Below are positions 45,271 to 53,335 of a stretch of 53,335 bases of DNA, one piece after another. Source of the stretch: VGMD01 sp964552055 (GTDB lineage: Bacteria > Chlamydiota > Chlamydiia > Chlamydiales > 2-12-FULL-49-11). The position numbers and the translations under genes were made by a program. Every line of letters begins with the position of its first letter. Positions within the stretch are counted from its first letter, which is position 1. The notes beneath the pieces are model-generated. The model did not search any database. It saw only the letters and a program-made list of their open reading frames with translations, and was not told the DNA's origin. The DNA lies in contig CAZKFL010000008.1 of the NCBI GenBank assembly GCA_964552055.1, positions 1 through 53,335 of the forward strand, written 5' to 3'.

Positions 45271-45612
45271 TTATTTAGAATTGAATACAGTCAAAGTACT
45301 AGGTAGTGAGAAATTTCCACTAAATAAAAAAGTATTTACCTGTTCGTTGTAACTATCTCCTTTGTAGTCGCTTATCTCTAAAAATATAATCGGCCCTTCA
45401 AATACTTGCCACGCTGTATTTACAGCAGCATAGGCTGTATTTTTGTTTACATATAAATATTCAGCAACGATTTGTAGGTTTTTTGCAAACGCATTTAGTG
45501 CTTGAGGTGTTTTTATATTTATTAATACAGTAATATTTGTTTGGTTAGCAGGAAAATGCTTCTGCATATGTTTCCATGCTAATTTAGCTTCTTGAAATGT
45601 CGGCTGATGCAT
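45271..45612 (-). CDS. Hypothetical small protein
   Basis: Protein of 113 residues, starting at ATG 45612 with GGAG on its strand. Helical first half (EAKLAWKHMQKHFPAN), then a beta-rich half (ITVLINIKTPQALN, IIFLEISDYKGD). No signal peptide. Possibly cytoplasmic; not recognised. It reads away from dnaA, towards the Slc1 terminator. Confidence 0.55.
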   Translation of the reverse strand: MHQPTFQEAKLAWKHMQKHFPANQTNITVLINIKTPQALNAFAKNLQIVAEYLYVNKNTAYAAVNTAWQVFEGPIIFLEISDYKGDSYNEQVNTFLFSGNFSLPSTLTVFNSK

Positions 45613-45673
45613 AATAACTCCATTTATATTTTTTATTTTTAGTATAGCAAAAAAGAGCTGTTAAGAAGTTTGC

Positions 45674-47023
45674 TTAGGATGAAAGCTTTGCAAAAAGAGA
45701 GGTGAGTTGATTGAGATAGTAGGTGATGTCGGGATCTTGGGAGGAGAGTCCTGCAGTGATTTGTTTGATGCTGGTCATGACCGTGGAGTGGTCGCGGTGG
45801 AAGATATCGCCGATTTTCATGTAGGGGAGTTTGAGCTCTTTGCGGAGGAGGTGCATGGCGATTTGGCGGGGAAGGGTTGTTTCGCGGGATTGGGATTTTC
45901 CGATGAGGTCTTCTGTTTTAATGCCGAACACTTCGGCGACAGAAGTGAGGATTTTATCGGAGGAAAGGCTGTTTTTTTGATCTTGCTGGATGAGTTTTAC
46001 GAGTAAAGGTTCAACATGGTGTAGTTCTATTAACCCTGACGATTTTGTATTGTTTGCCATATATTCTAGGGCTCTGCTGATTGATGCTGGCGTCGTGAAG
46101 TTTTTAAGAAGATAGTCTTGGAGAGTTTTTTTTAGGCGAATTTGGTAGTAGGCAGATCTTGTGTGGATGAGTTCTTGGATCATTTCGGGATTCACATCTT
46201 TTTCAAAGGGAAGGGTAAGTCCCCATTCAAATCGGCTGACAAGTCTTTCCTCTATGTATTCTAGAAGTCTTGGATTAATTGTGGCGCTCAATATAATTTG
46301 TTTGCCTGCTGTATGGAGAGTATTGAATGTGTGAAAAAGTTCTTCTTGTGTTGCGTTCTTTCTTCCAAAGACTTCTATGTCATCAATGATAAGAACATCT
46401 AATTTGCGATAAGTTTTTCGAAAAAGCTGCATTTGGCCATTACGAATGGCATGGACTACATGATCTGTAAAGGTTTCTGCGTGGACGTAAAAGACTTCTT
46501 GTCCTTGCTCTCTTAAATACTTTGCAGCTGCCATGAGAAGGTGTGTTTTTCCAGTGCCGCTGGGCCCATAGATATAAAGGGGATTAAATTTTTCCGGGAA
46601 AAAGACACCTTTCTTGCCTGTCTCCGGATCTATACCTAGTAACTTAGAAAAAATGGTAAAGGAAGCTTTGTTTGCAGGTGTCACAACAAAATGATTCAGT
46701 GTTGCATGTGGAATAAGTGCGTCTGATTCAAATTTTATGTCATATGAAAAAACAGGTTTTATCTCTTCCTCAGGTTCAATAGGTGTTGTATCAGAGGAGG
46801 TAATTGTAACTTTAATTACGCTCCCATTGCTGTTAAGAAGGTGCTTTTTCGCAAGTGGAGCTATGTGTTCATTATACCAAGTGATTTGAAATGAGTCTTT
46901 TGCTTCAAGATAAAGATTGCATGCATCAAATGTAGTGATTTTTAATGTGCGAACCCACTTGTCAATGGTTGACTTTCCAAATTTTTCATTTAAGAAATTA
47001 AGAAAGTCATCCCAGGTCTTCAT
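45674..47023 (-). CDS. dnaA: Chromosomal replication initiator DnaA
   Basis: AAA+ initiator of 449 residues. Domain I about 1-80; AAA+ domain with Walker A IYGPSGTGKTHLL and Walker B VLIIDDIEVFG; C-terminal helix-turn-helix with FHRDHSTVMTSI, the family signature for DnaA-box binding. Chlamydiae have two DnaA proteins; adjacency to yidC suggests the one in the CT250 place. The stop region shows G+C-rich, C-rich coding sequence. It starts 4 bases inside the end of yidC. I saw no clustered DnaA boxes around it, so the origin is probably elsewhere. Confidence 0.95.
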   Translation of the reverse strand: MKTWDDFLNFLNEKFGKSTIDKWVRTLKITTFDACNLYLEAKDSFQITWYNEHIAPLAKKHLLNSNGSVIKVTITSSDTTPIEPEEEIKPVFSYDIKFESDALIPHATLNHFVVTPANKASFTIFSKLLGIDPETGKKGVFFPEKFNPLYIYGPSGTGKTHLLMAAAKYLREQGQEVFYVHAETFTDHVVHAIRNGQMQLFRKTYRKLDVLIIDDIEVFGRKNATQEELFHTFNTLHTAGKQIILSATINPRLLEYIEERLVSRFEWGLTLPFEKDVNPEMIQELIHTRSAYYQIRLKKTLQDYLLKNFTTPASISRALEYMANNTKSSGLIELHHVEPLLVKLIQQDQKNSLSSDKILTSVAEVFGIKTEDLIGKSQSRETTLPRQIAMHLLRKELKLPYMKIGDIFHRDHSTVMTSIKQITAGLSSQDPDITYYLNQLTSLFAKLSS

Positions 47024-48891
47024 GTTTTCTTCAAAATGTTTGGGTTGTTTTGGAATCTTCTAATCATAAACCACTGTTGGAGCATTCCAAAAATTGTGGA
47101 AAAAATCCAATAGATGTTTAGGCCAGATGGCATATTGTAAAACATAAATGTAAATACAATAGTCATCACATTTCCGGCAGTTTTCATCTGTTGCTGCTGC
47201 TCTGTAAGTGCCCCTTTTTGCCCTTGTTGTGCCATACCTACTTTTGATTGTAGGTACATAAGACCTCCAAGAATGAAAGGAAGGAGATGGAAGGTTGTGC
47301 CGATAAATACAATCGGATAACCCCATGAGAAGAGAACATCAGGTGCAGTTAGATTCTCGATCCAGCCAGGAATAAATCCAACTCCTCGAAGTTCAAATGT
47401 CGATTTCAATAAATCAAACATCCCAATCAGGAAGGGGAATTGAATCAGCATCGGTAAGCAGCCTGAGAATGGGTTGACTCCCTCTGTTTTATAGAGCATC
47501 GCAGTTTCAACTTGCAGTCTTTTCGGATCTGATTTGAATTTTTCTTGAAGCGCTGCTTGTTTAGGTCCTAGTTTCTGCATTTTTGAGGTGGATTTATAGG
47601 CCCATGCATTTAATGGATAGAGCATTAATCTTAAAACAAATGTGAGCATAATGATGGAAAAGCCCCATGATTTTGTAATCATGTGAAAAAATTGCATCAA
47701 GATGAATAAAAACTTTGAAAAAGGTTCTGTAATGAATGTAAGCCAGCCTTGTATCATCACAACTTTTGTAAAATGAGGGTTAAATCCAATTCCGTTATCT
47801 GGATCAGCAAGAGCGCTATCTACAGTTTTTAAAACACTTGTTGAATAAGGGCCTGCAAATGCTACAAATTTATGTGGTGTATTGTCTGCTTTGTAAGGGA
47901 GGAGCAGTTCATAAGCGGGATAGTCTTTAGCGGGATATAGATCGTATTCTTTATCAATTAGAGTAAGTCTTGTGGGCGCATTTTCGCCTTTTACTAGCTC
48001 CGATCTTATTCCGGCAGTTCTGCCTTTTGTAGAATCTAGAATAATTCCAAAAAAACCATTTGCATTCGAGATCCATAAAGGATCTAGAGCTGTATTTGTA
48101 GTTTCAACTTTTGGCAGTTTGATTTTTTCAATCGTCCCTTTATCTTTTATAGCTGTTGTATAGTATTGTAAGAGGGGTGAGTAGCTACCTGAAACAAGCT
48201 CAACTTCAAGCAGTCCTGATGTGATCCAAAGGTTATTTGAATTGCCGTCTACAGTAACTTCCAGTTCAAAGGTATAAGGAGCATTTTTTGGGATTTTATA
48301 ACTCTTTGTAATCGATCTAGTTTCATCCTTTGCGGTAAATTCAATAAAGTCCTCTCCCATGCGAGTCATTTGGAAGTTTGGATTGGATCCATCGTCAGAA
48401 ACTATATTCATTGCATAAGATTTTGAAGGGAATGCTGAGATAACATTTCCTTCGTTTGACTTTAGAGAGCGTCTAAGTAAGGGTGTATATCCACCTGATT
48501 GAGGCTCTTTTTGAACAATGCTTCCTCCATTAAAAACTTTATATGCATTTAGAGGAAATTTAGCGTTTGAAGGTGCATTCTCTTCAATGGTTTTGTCAAA
48601 TTGAATGGGGAGAATTACGCTGTTTGGATGAGTTTTTGAAGTAAACGGTAGGTTAATCTCAGCAAGAGCTCCCCCTTTTGAGGAGAAAACTAACTGTTGA
48701 TAGCCATTTTCCAAAACATAGAATTCTTCTGATTCGGAAGAGGTCTCTGAGATGAGAAGGGGCTTAACTTCAGCTTGCGCAACCATCTGAAGAGCTTGTG
48801 GAGGTGGTCCTGCTTTTTCAAATATATAGTTATTTATTACAAAGAAGGAGAGTGTGAGTATACATACAAATAAAAATGACCGTTTTTCCAT
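47020..48891 (-). CDS. yidC: Membrane protein insertase YidC
   Basis: Inner-membrane insertase of 623 residues from ATG 48891 (an upstream TTG would add four). N-terminal span (SFLFVCILTLSFFVINNYIF), large periplasmic beta domain (about 30-350), then five spans including WGFSIIMLTFVLRLMLYPLNAW, NPFSGCLPMLIQFPFLIGMFD and YNMPSGLNIYWIFSTIFGMLQQ. Shorter than the Chlamydia protein (about 790), closer to the usual YidC. It overlaps dnaA by 4 bases (ATGA). The 44-base gap to the TPR gene may place all three in one unit. Confidence 0.94.
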   Translation of the reverse strand: MEKRSFLFVCILTLSFFVINNYIFEKAGPPPQALQMVAQAEVKPLLISETSSESEEFYVLENGYQQLVFSSKGGALAEINLPFTSKTHPNSVILPIQFDKTIEENAPSNAKFPLNAYKVFNGGSIVQKEPQSGGYTPLLRRSLKSNEGNVISAFPSKSYAMNIVSDDGSNPNFQMTRMGEDFIEFTAKDETRSITKSYKIPKNAPYTFELEVTVDGNSNNLWITSGLLEVELVSGSYSPLLQYYTTAIKDKGTIEKIKLPKVETTNTALDPLWISNANGFFGIILDSTKGRTAGIRSELVKGENAPTRLTLIDKEYDLYPAKDYPAYELLLPYKADNTPHKFVAFAGPYSTSVLKTVDSALADPDNGIGFNPHFTKVVMIQGWLTFITEPFSKFLFILMQFFHMITKSWGFSIIMLTFVLRLMLYPLNAWAYKSTSKMQKLGPKQAALQEKFKSDPKRLQVETAMLYKTEGVNPFSGCLPMLIQFPFLIGMFDLLKSTFELRGVGFIPGWIENLTAPDVLFSWGYPIVFIGTTFHLLPFILGGLMYLQSKVGMAQQGQKGALTEQQQQMKTAGNVMTIVFTFMFYNMPSGLNIYWIFSTIFGMLQQWFMIRRFQNNPNILKKT

Positions 48892-48935
48892 CAATAATCC
48901 CAAATTTTAAAAAAAGGGATTATATCTAAAAAACA

Positions 48936-50987
48936 TTAAGCTTGCAAATGGTTAATGAAGGATCTAAAGACTTCTGTTTGCCTGAGATTATCAAGCCAGT
49001 CATCGCCGAGTACTTCCTCAATTGGAGGGAGGGCGTCAAATAACTCTGCTTTTTCTAGATGAAATATGGCTTTTTCATAATGCATCATGAGTGAATAGAG
49101 ACACGCTAGATGGTAGAAAACTTCTGTATTACCTAGTTTTGCAGCTTGAGTGAGTTTGTATTCTGCTTCTTTCCAAATCTGCTCTCGCTCTTCTGTGTGT
49201 AACGAAGATTCTGCTAAATTAATAAGAGTGAGGGCCCAGTCTAAAAGAAGGTAGTCATTTTCTTCATTTTTTTGAAAAGCAATTTTGTAGTGAGCAATTG
49301 CTCTATGATAAGCCTCGGGTTCTTGCGCAAGTTCGCCGAGGTGAGAATAAACAAGAGCGATTTTATAGTGAATTTCTGGGAAATCTGGATCTAAAATAAG
49401 AACTCTTTTTAAAATATCAAGCGATTTGACGTAAAGCTTTTCGTCATCGTCAACATCACCTTTTAAATCAAGCGCCATTGCATATTCAAAGAGCCATTCG
49501 GGTCTTAGATAAACTGCATTTTTTTGTAATCTAAACGCTTCTTCAAAGTTATGTAGGGCAAGCTCTAGGTTTTGGTTATCTTGGCTAGCTTCTGCAAGTT
49601 TTGTAAGTGCAGACGCATACTCGTAATAGTATGAGCTAGATTGATTTAGATGAATTGCTTTTTGGTAAAATTTGCAAGCTCTTTCAAAAAGTGAAAAATC
49701 ACATTCAATTTCTGCAATGACTGCGGTCGTGTAGCCGATATGGAACCATAGTTTGTGATTGATGCGGCAGATTGATAACCCTTCTTGAAATTTTTCAATT
49801 GCTTGGTAGTAGTAGTCAAGGTCTCCGTGGTATTTTCCGAGCGCAAATAGGTTAATTCCAGCTGCATAATAAATTTCTGTTGAAAGTGTGAATTTATCCT
49901 CTGCTTCAACAGCTTTGTTAGATCCTTCATAGATGAGATCTAGCCTATCAGTTATTAGACCAAGGTGGGAAAGTGCCTCCGACCAAATAATTAAAGTCTC
50001 TGGATCCTTTCGGTTACAAGAATAGGCTTTGTGACATTTTTCTATGCAAGAATGAAGACGTTTTACGTCGTTTAATCTTTTACCTGAATTTTTTAGAAGT
50101 TTGGCCCAATCTTTCCAAAGGGGTACATTTTGCGGGTGGAGCTTTGCTGCATTTGTAAAACATTCGTTTCCCTGACAAAAATGATCTTCATCGTAAGTGA
50201 GTTCATACAGTTCTGCAAGAGCAATTCCCATAAAGTGCCAGCAGTCAAAGTTTGAAAGTGATTTGGCAATTCCATTTTTGTAGCAGTTGATAGCTTTAAG
50301 ATAAAGCCTTGCATCTTTAATTTGGCCGCCAAGTTTCAAGGAAATGTTGCCGTAATCTTGCCAAAATTTGATGGGCATATCCTCATTATAGGATAAAACA
50401 AGAGAATGAGCTTCTAGCGCCTTTGTTAAATCAAAAACTTCTTTTGAATGGGTGGCAATTTCATTTAATACGCCGCCATATTGCCAGAAAAAATGAGAGA
50501 GTACATCGGATGTATTCCCTTGTGATAAGCTAAGAGCTTTCTCATATTTACTTTTGGCATCAAGAAAGAAATGGTATTCGCCAAATAAATTGCCTAAAAG
50601 AGCTAGGGTCTTGCCCCATGCTTGCCATGCAATAAAATAATTTGGATCAAGTTTAGTCGCATTTTTAAAGCTTTTTCCAGCGAGAAGTAAATATTTTTTT
50701 ACTTTTACTTCTGTGCCATACTCTAATAACGCAATTCCTTGCTCATAAAGCATGACAGGATTTTCTGAATCAAACTGAGTTGCAAGTTCAAAAAGATCTA
50801 TTCCTTTTACTTCACCTTGTAAAAGTCTTTTTTCACCTTGTCTTTGCAAAAATTCTGCATGGTTAAAATTATCTACATCAAATATAAGAGAGCTGAATCC
50901 GGAAGGCTTAACTTGTTTATTGCAAGTGTCTTGCGACTTTAGCTTCTCTCGGCTCTTAGCTTTGTTTATAGACTGTTTTTTACCCAT
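48936..50987 (-). CDS. TPR-repeat protein
   Basis: Protein of 683 residues made almost entirely of tetratricopeptide-like helix pairs, e.g. NPVMLYEQGIALLEYG, WQAWGKTLALLG, EIYYAAGINLFALGKY, FPEIHYKIALVYSHLGELA. N-terminal 30 residues are basic and Lys-rich (MGKKQSINKAKSREKLKSQD). No signal or membrane segment. A scaffold for protein-protein contact; partners unknown. Upstream of yidC in the same direction. Confidence 0.82.
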   Translation of the reverse strand: MGKKQSINKAKSREKLKSQDTCNKQVKPSGFSSLIFDVDNFNHAEFLQRQGEKRLLQGEVKGIDLFELATQFDSENPVMLYEQGIALLEYGTEVKVKKYLLLAGKSFKNATKLDPNYFIAWQAWGKTLALLGNLFGEYHFFLDAKSKYEKALSLSQGNTSDVLSHFFWQYGGVLNEIATHSKEVFDLTKALEAHSLVLSYNEDMPIKFWQDYGNISLKLGGQIKDARLYLKAINCYKNGIAKSLSNFDCWHFMGIALAELYELTYDEDHFCQGNECFTNAAKLHPQNVPLWKDWAKLLKNSGKRLNDVKRLHSCIEKCHKAYSCNRKDPETLIIWSEALSHLGLITDRLDLIYEGSNKAVEAEDKFTLSTEIYYAAGINLFALGKYHGDLDYYYQAIEKFQEGLSICRINHKLWFHIGYTTAVIAEIECDFSLFERACKFYQKAIHLNQSSSYYYEYASALTKLAEASQDNQNLELALHNFEEAFRLQKNAVYLRPEWLFEYAMALDLKGDVDDDEKLYVKSLDILKRVLILDPDFPEIHYKIALVYSHLGELAQEPEAYHRAIAHYKIAFQKNEENDYLLLDWALTLINLAESSLHTEEREQIWKEAEYKLTQAAKLGNTEVFYHLACLYSLMMHYEKAIFHLEKAELFDALPPIEEVLGDDWLDNLRQTEVFRSFINHLQA

Positions 50988-51169
50988 ATGACAGGCTTTA
51001 TAACTCCGTATGAAAGTTTGTGATTATATTGTGTCCCGAGTTTTAACTCAATCCTAGTATCTATTTTAAATCCTTCAATGAAACAAATAGATTTTTACCC
51101 TGACTTTAGTGAGAATGTTTTAGCAAGAGAATATTTTACTAAAAATTAATTTATAGATGGGGTCTTTAA

Positions 51170-51550
51170 ATGATTTCAAGGGCAAGAGTTGTTAGATTAA
51201 GTGAGACAGACGCAACAGGTGTATTGTATTTTACAAATACATTTAAGTATGCAACTGAGGTGTTTGAAGAGTTTTTAGGTAATCGAATTCAAGAGGGGGA
51301 TTATCTCTTGCCGGTAGTGAGCGCCAAGGCTACATTTTTAAAGCCTTTATTTGTGGCTGACCAGATTGAGCTCTGCCTTTCTTTAAATAAGACAGGGGCT
51401 ACATCTATCGAGCTTCATACAAAAATTTATAAAAACGGGGAGCTTATCGGGAATGTTGAAATGATTCATGTCGTTACTTCGAAAAGTACTCTGAAAAAAA
51501 TTCAGATTCCAATGGCATTACAAGAATATCTCTTAAGCTTGGGACTTTAA
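51170..51550 (+). CDS. Hotdog thioesterase, possible DHNA-CoA hydrolase
   Basis: 4HBT-type hotdog protein of 126 residues. The family motif is visible as ETDATGVLYFTNTFKYATEVFEEF, with the Asp as in acyl-CoA thioesterases. In this position, beside menE and menC, the likely reaction is release of 1,4-dihydroxy-2-naphthoate from its CoA ester. Its last 77 bases overlap the end of menE on the opposite strand. GGGG lies before ATG 51170. Confidence 0.82.
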   Translation: MISRARVVRLSETDATGVLYFTNTFKYATEVFEEFLGNRIQEGDYLLPVVSAKATFLKPLFVADQIELCLSLNKTGATSIELHTKIYKNGELIGNVEMIHVVTSKSTLKKIQIPMALQEYLLSLGL

Positions 51551-52514
51551 ATTTAGGTAGTCTTTCTAAGAGATAGCTTCGAATAGCCTCGTTAGATAGT
51601 TCTGAAATCACTCTTGCAATTGGCCTTTGTCCATATTCAGAGTCTTCTCTATGGCTGACTTTTGCTCGGATAATTTGAGGATGAGAAAGAAGTGTAAGTT
51701 CGAGCTCTTCTGGATGGATATTCTCCCCGCCAGAGATGAGCATTCTGTCTTTTCTTCCGATTAACTCAAGACCGTTAGGATGGATAATTCCAAGATCTTT
51801 TGTAGGAAACCAACCATCTATAAAAGGAGTTTCTGTCTTGTAATAACCCTGGAATAATGTTTTCCCGCGTACATGAATTTCACCATCTACAATTTTGATT
51901 TCCCTTTCCGGAAGAGGATCTCCAAAGACAATTCCTTTTTTGGGATCAAATTCTGTGGTTGCAATCTGTGAGGTCATCTCCGTCATTCCATAGGTAATGT
52001 ATAGAGGTAGGCCCAATTGATAGGCTTTCATGCAAAGCTCAATTGGAATGCTTGCGCCCCCAAGAAGAATTGCTTTCAATTTTGGATAGATAGACGGATT
52101 TTGAAGGAAGCGCTTTAGCTGTGTGGGCACAAAAGAAACGTGGGTGACTTCATGGTCCTTGCCGCTACCCGGATAGATAATAGCTGCCCCTGACATGTGA
52201 CAGCGATAAATAACGGATAAGCCGCTGATGTGGTAGAGAGGAACTGAAAGAAGATAAGAGTCGTTTGGAGTGAGATGTAGGTCAGGATGAGGAAATTTAG
52301 CCATACAATCTAAGTTTTCTAACGTGAGATGCGCCATTTTAGCAATGCCTGTAGATCCAGATGTTGCTAAAAGAAATCCGCTATTTGGTAATTCCACCTC
52401 GGGAAGAATAAGGCTTCTTGTTGAAACAGGAAAGAAGGGAATCTTTCCTTTTATACAGCTCAGAGTATAATTTACAGTTTCGGGGTTTGAGTCGGCAGAA
52501 AATATAGGAGTCAT
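51474..52514 (-). CDS. menE: O-succinylbenzoate-CoA ligase
   Basis: Adenylate-forming enzyme of menaquinone synthesis, 346 residues, about 100 shorter than the usual MenE. The ATP-binding loop ATSGSTGIAK is near residue 52, then LSVPLYHISGLSVIYR, YITYGMTEMTSQIA, and GRKDRMLISGGENIHPEELE. The part normally before the ATP loop is cut to about 40 residues; similar short MenE proteins exist in some phyla. It overlaps menC by 4 bases and the thioesterase gene antisense by 77. Confidence 0.9.
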   Translation of the reverse strand: MTPIFSADSNPETVNYTLSCIKGKIPFFPVSTRSLILPEVELPNSGFLLATSGSTGIAKMAHLTLENLDCMAKFPHPDLHLTPNDSYLLSVPLYHISGLSVIYRCHMSGAAIIYPGSGKDHEVTHVSFVPTQLKRFLQNPSIYPKLKAILLGGASIPIELCMKAYQLGLPLYITYGMTEMTSQIATTEFDPKKGIVFGDPLPEREIKIVDGEIHVRGKTLFQGYYKTETPFIDGWFPTKDLGIIHPNGLELIGRKDRMLISGGENIHPEELELTLLSHPQIIRAKVSHREDSEYGQRPIARVISELSNEAIRSYLLERLPKFKVPSLRDILVMPLESEFFSEYFSK

Positions 52515-53287
52515 ACAGTAAAAATATGTTCTGTAGCAATTCCAACTGGCTCTCCAAAGCTTAATGCGCAGCTTATTTGAGCAATGCGACTAAGACCAAG
52601 AGGAGTTTCGTATGCGCTGCTAAAAATGTGCGTGAGGTGTTTTGTGCAATTTACAATTTCTCTACACTGCTCGATTCCACCAAATAGCGTCGGTTTGATG
52701 ACAAGGTGTGTAAGGCCACGTAAATTAGAAATCCACTCTAACGGCTGAAGGGCAAGATATTCATCAACTGCATAAGGAAAACCTGTCTGATCATAAAATT
52801 TTTCTAAATCGGTAAAATTTGCGACAGGATCTTCAATATAAATAAAATCCTCCTTTTTAAAATGCTTGCAAAATTCTACTGTTTTTTCAAGGGTCCATGC
52901 TCTATTGAGATCAATTCGCAAAGGAAAATTTTGTTTCTTACATAGTATTACAGCCTCTTCAATTGTTAGATTTTTTAACTTTAATTTGTTTGTATAAACG
53001 GAATAAGGAAGATCTTTACTAGGAGCTAATGCCATATCAATTCCAAACAGTACTGATGGAGGAAAAAAAGGAAGGGTAAAATCCCCACTTAAAAATCTTT
53101 CTCGGATTTTTTTTATGACAGTAAATGCCTCTTCTAAAGTTTCATGACTTCTTCCCGGAAGAGGTGCAATTTCCCCCTTTCGCACATTGCCAAAGTCATC
53201 GACTAACGTAATAATCAACCCTTCTCGCACAAATCCCAAAGAAGTAGGTAGCTTATAGAAATCGATCTCAAATTTTTTGATCTTCAT
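52511..53287 (-). CDS. menC: O-succinylbenzoate synthase
   Basis: Enolase-superfamily enzyme of menaquinone synthesis, 258 residues, shorter than the usual 320. Seen: KLKLKN (KxK), RIDLNRAW with the first metal Asp, YIEDP, AVDEYLAL and VIKPTLFGG with the second catalytic Lys. The N-terminal capping domain is short. ATG 53287 has AGGA 6 bases upstream on its strand. First of the leftward pair menC-menE. Confidence 0.9.
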   Translation of the reverse strand: MKIKKFEIDFYKLPTSLGFVREGLIITLVDDFGNVRKGEIAPLPGRSHETLEEAFTVIKKIRERFLSGDFTLPFFPPSVLFGIDMALAPSKDLPYSVYTNKLKLKNLTIEEAVILCKKQNFPLRIDLNRAWTLEKTVEFCKHFKKEDFIYIEDPVANFTDLEKFYDQTGFPYAVDEYLALQPLEWISNLRGLTHLVIKPTLFGGIEQCREIVNCTKHLTHIFSSAYETPLGLSRIAQISCALSFGEPVGIATEHIFTV

Positions 53288-53303
53288 GTTATATCCTAAA
53301 TGG

Positions 53304-53335
53304 GGGGTCAGACGTCACTATCTCACGGTTTGCTT
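53304..53335. repeat. Possible repeat element at the window edge
   Basis: GGGGTCAGACGTCACTATCTCAC begins at 53304, 17 bases upstream of menC's start, and runs out of the window. Against the reverse complement of the 39-bp unit (23956-23994) it matches at 16 of 23 positions, starting with identical GGGGTCAG. It may be another copy of the same repeat family. Confidence 0.4.

Noticed and set aside
45600..48930. Replication origin near dnaA
   Set aside because: I saw no cluster of TTATCCACA-type boxes by eye in the gaps around dnaA and yidC.

Overview
The window is a piece of a chlamydial chromosome, most likely from a lineage outside the Chlamydiaceae (an 'environmental' chlamydia). I place it by gene content and order. 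From 1 to 11064 the order is rpoC, transaldolase, then a seven-gene V-type ATPase operon with the chlamydial layout E, C-like, A, B, D, I, K. Further on there is valS overlapping a PknD-type kinase, a glycogen-debranching gene beside an Slc1-like type III secretion chaperone, ruvB beside dcd, a NifS-like gene beside a PP2C phosphatase, and dnaA beside yidC. Members of Chlamydiaceae have these same local clusters, but here they are joined in a different overall order. Non-Chlamydiaceae traits are menC/menE, an M48 protease and a set of very cysteine-rich proteins. The DNA is A+T-rich. I cannot name the genus from sequence alone.

Layout. 1-3500: rpoC 3' end, a 176-bp palindromic element, a small membrane protein, transaldolase with a 10-N assembly gap, and two orphan proteins. 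3608-12461: V-ATPase operon followed closely by fumarase. 12527-17968: lipoprotein, Nudix hydrolase, DAHP synthase, glycosyltransferase, Na+/alanine symporter, M48 protease. 18136-23876: 12-Cys mini-protein, valS, pknD. 24107-27720: trpS and two paralogous proteins, one with a permuted papain-like His/Cys pair. 27737-32180: SpoIID-like protein, ruvB, dcd and orphans. 32238-34984: FtsB/DivIC-like protein and two CNNM/CorC-type proteins. 35077-39176: three-gene cysteine-rich cluster ending in a protein with 90 Cys in 462 residues. 39291-44453: leftward operon glgX, lipoprotein, CPBP protease, PP2C, cysteine desulfurase. 44616-50987: Slc1-like chaperone with a clear terminator, orphan, dnaA, yidC, TPR protein. 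51170-53287: menaquinone genes (hotdog thioesterase, menE, menC).

How the genes fit together. The V-ATPase rotor subunit keeps the polar residues that bind Na+ in the Enterococcus enzyme, and a Na+/alanine symporter lies nearby, so ion coupling through Na+ is possible. DAHP synthase feeds chorismate synthesis and men genes consume chorismate, so an aromatic/quinone route is represented. SpoIID-like, FtsB/DivIC-like, PknD and PP2C proteins point to envelope and division control in a bacterium with reduced peptidoglycan. The best candidate for an undescribed system is the cysteine-rich cluster at 35077-39176.

G+C-rich palindromic or tandem repeats sharing a GGTGYC/TGAC core occur at 17046, 23956 and 39247, with a diverged relative at the right edge (53304). 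I saw no rRNA, tRNA, CRISPR array, insertion-sequence transposase or prophage. No gene-free stretch exceeds 300 bases. The longest are about 230 bases (23877-24106, holding the 39-bp tandem repeat) and about 220 bases (31303-31520, holding only a weak hairpin).
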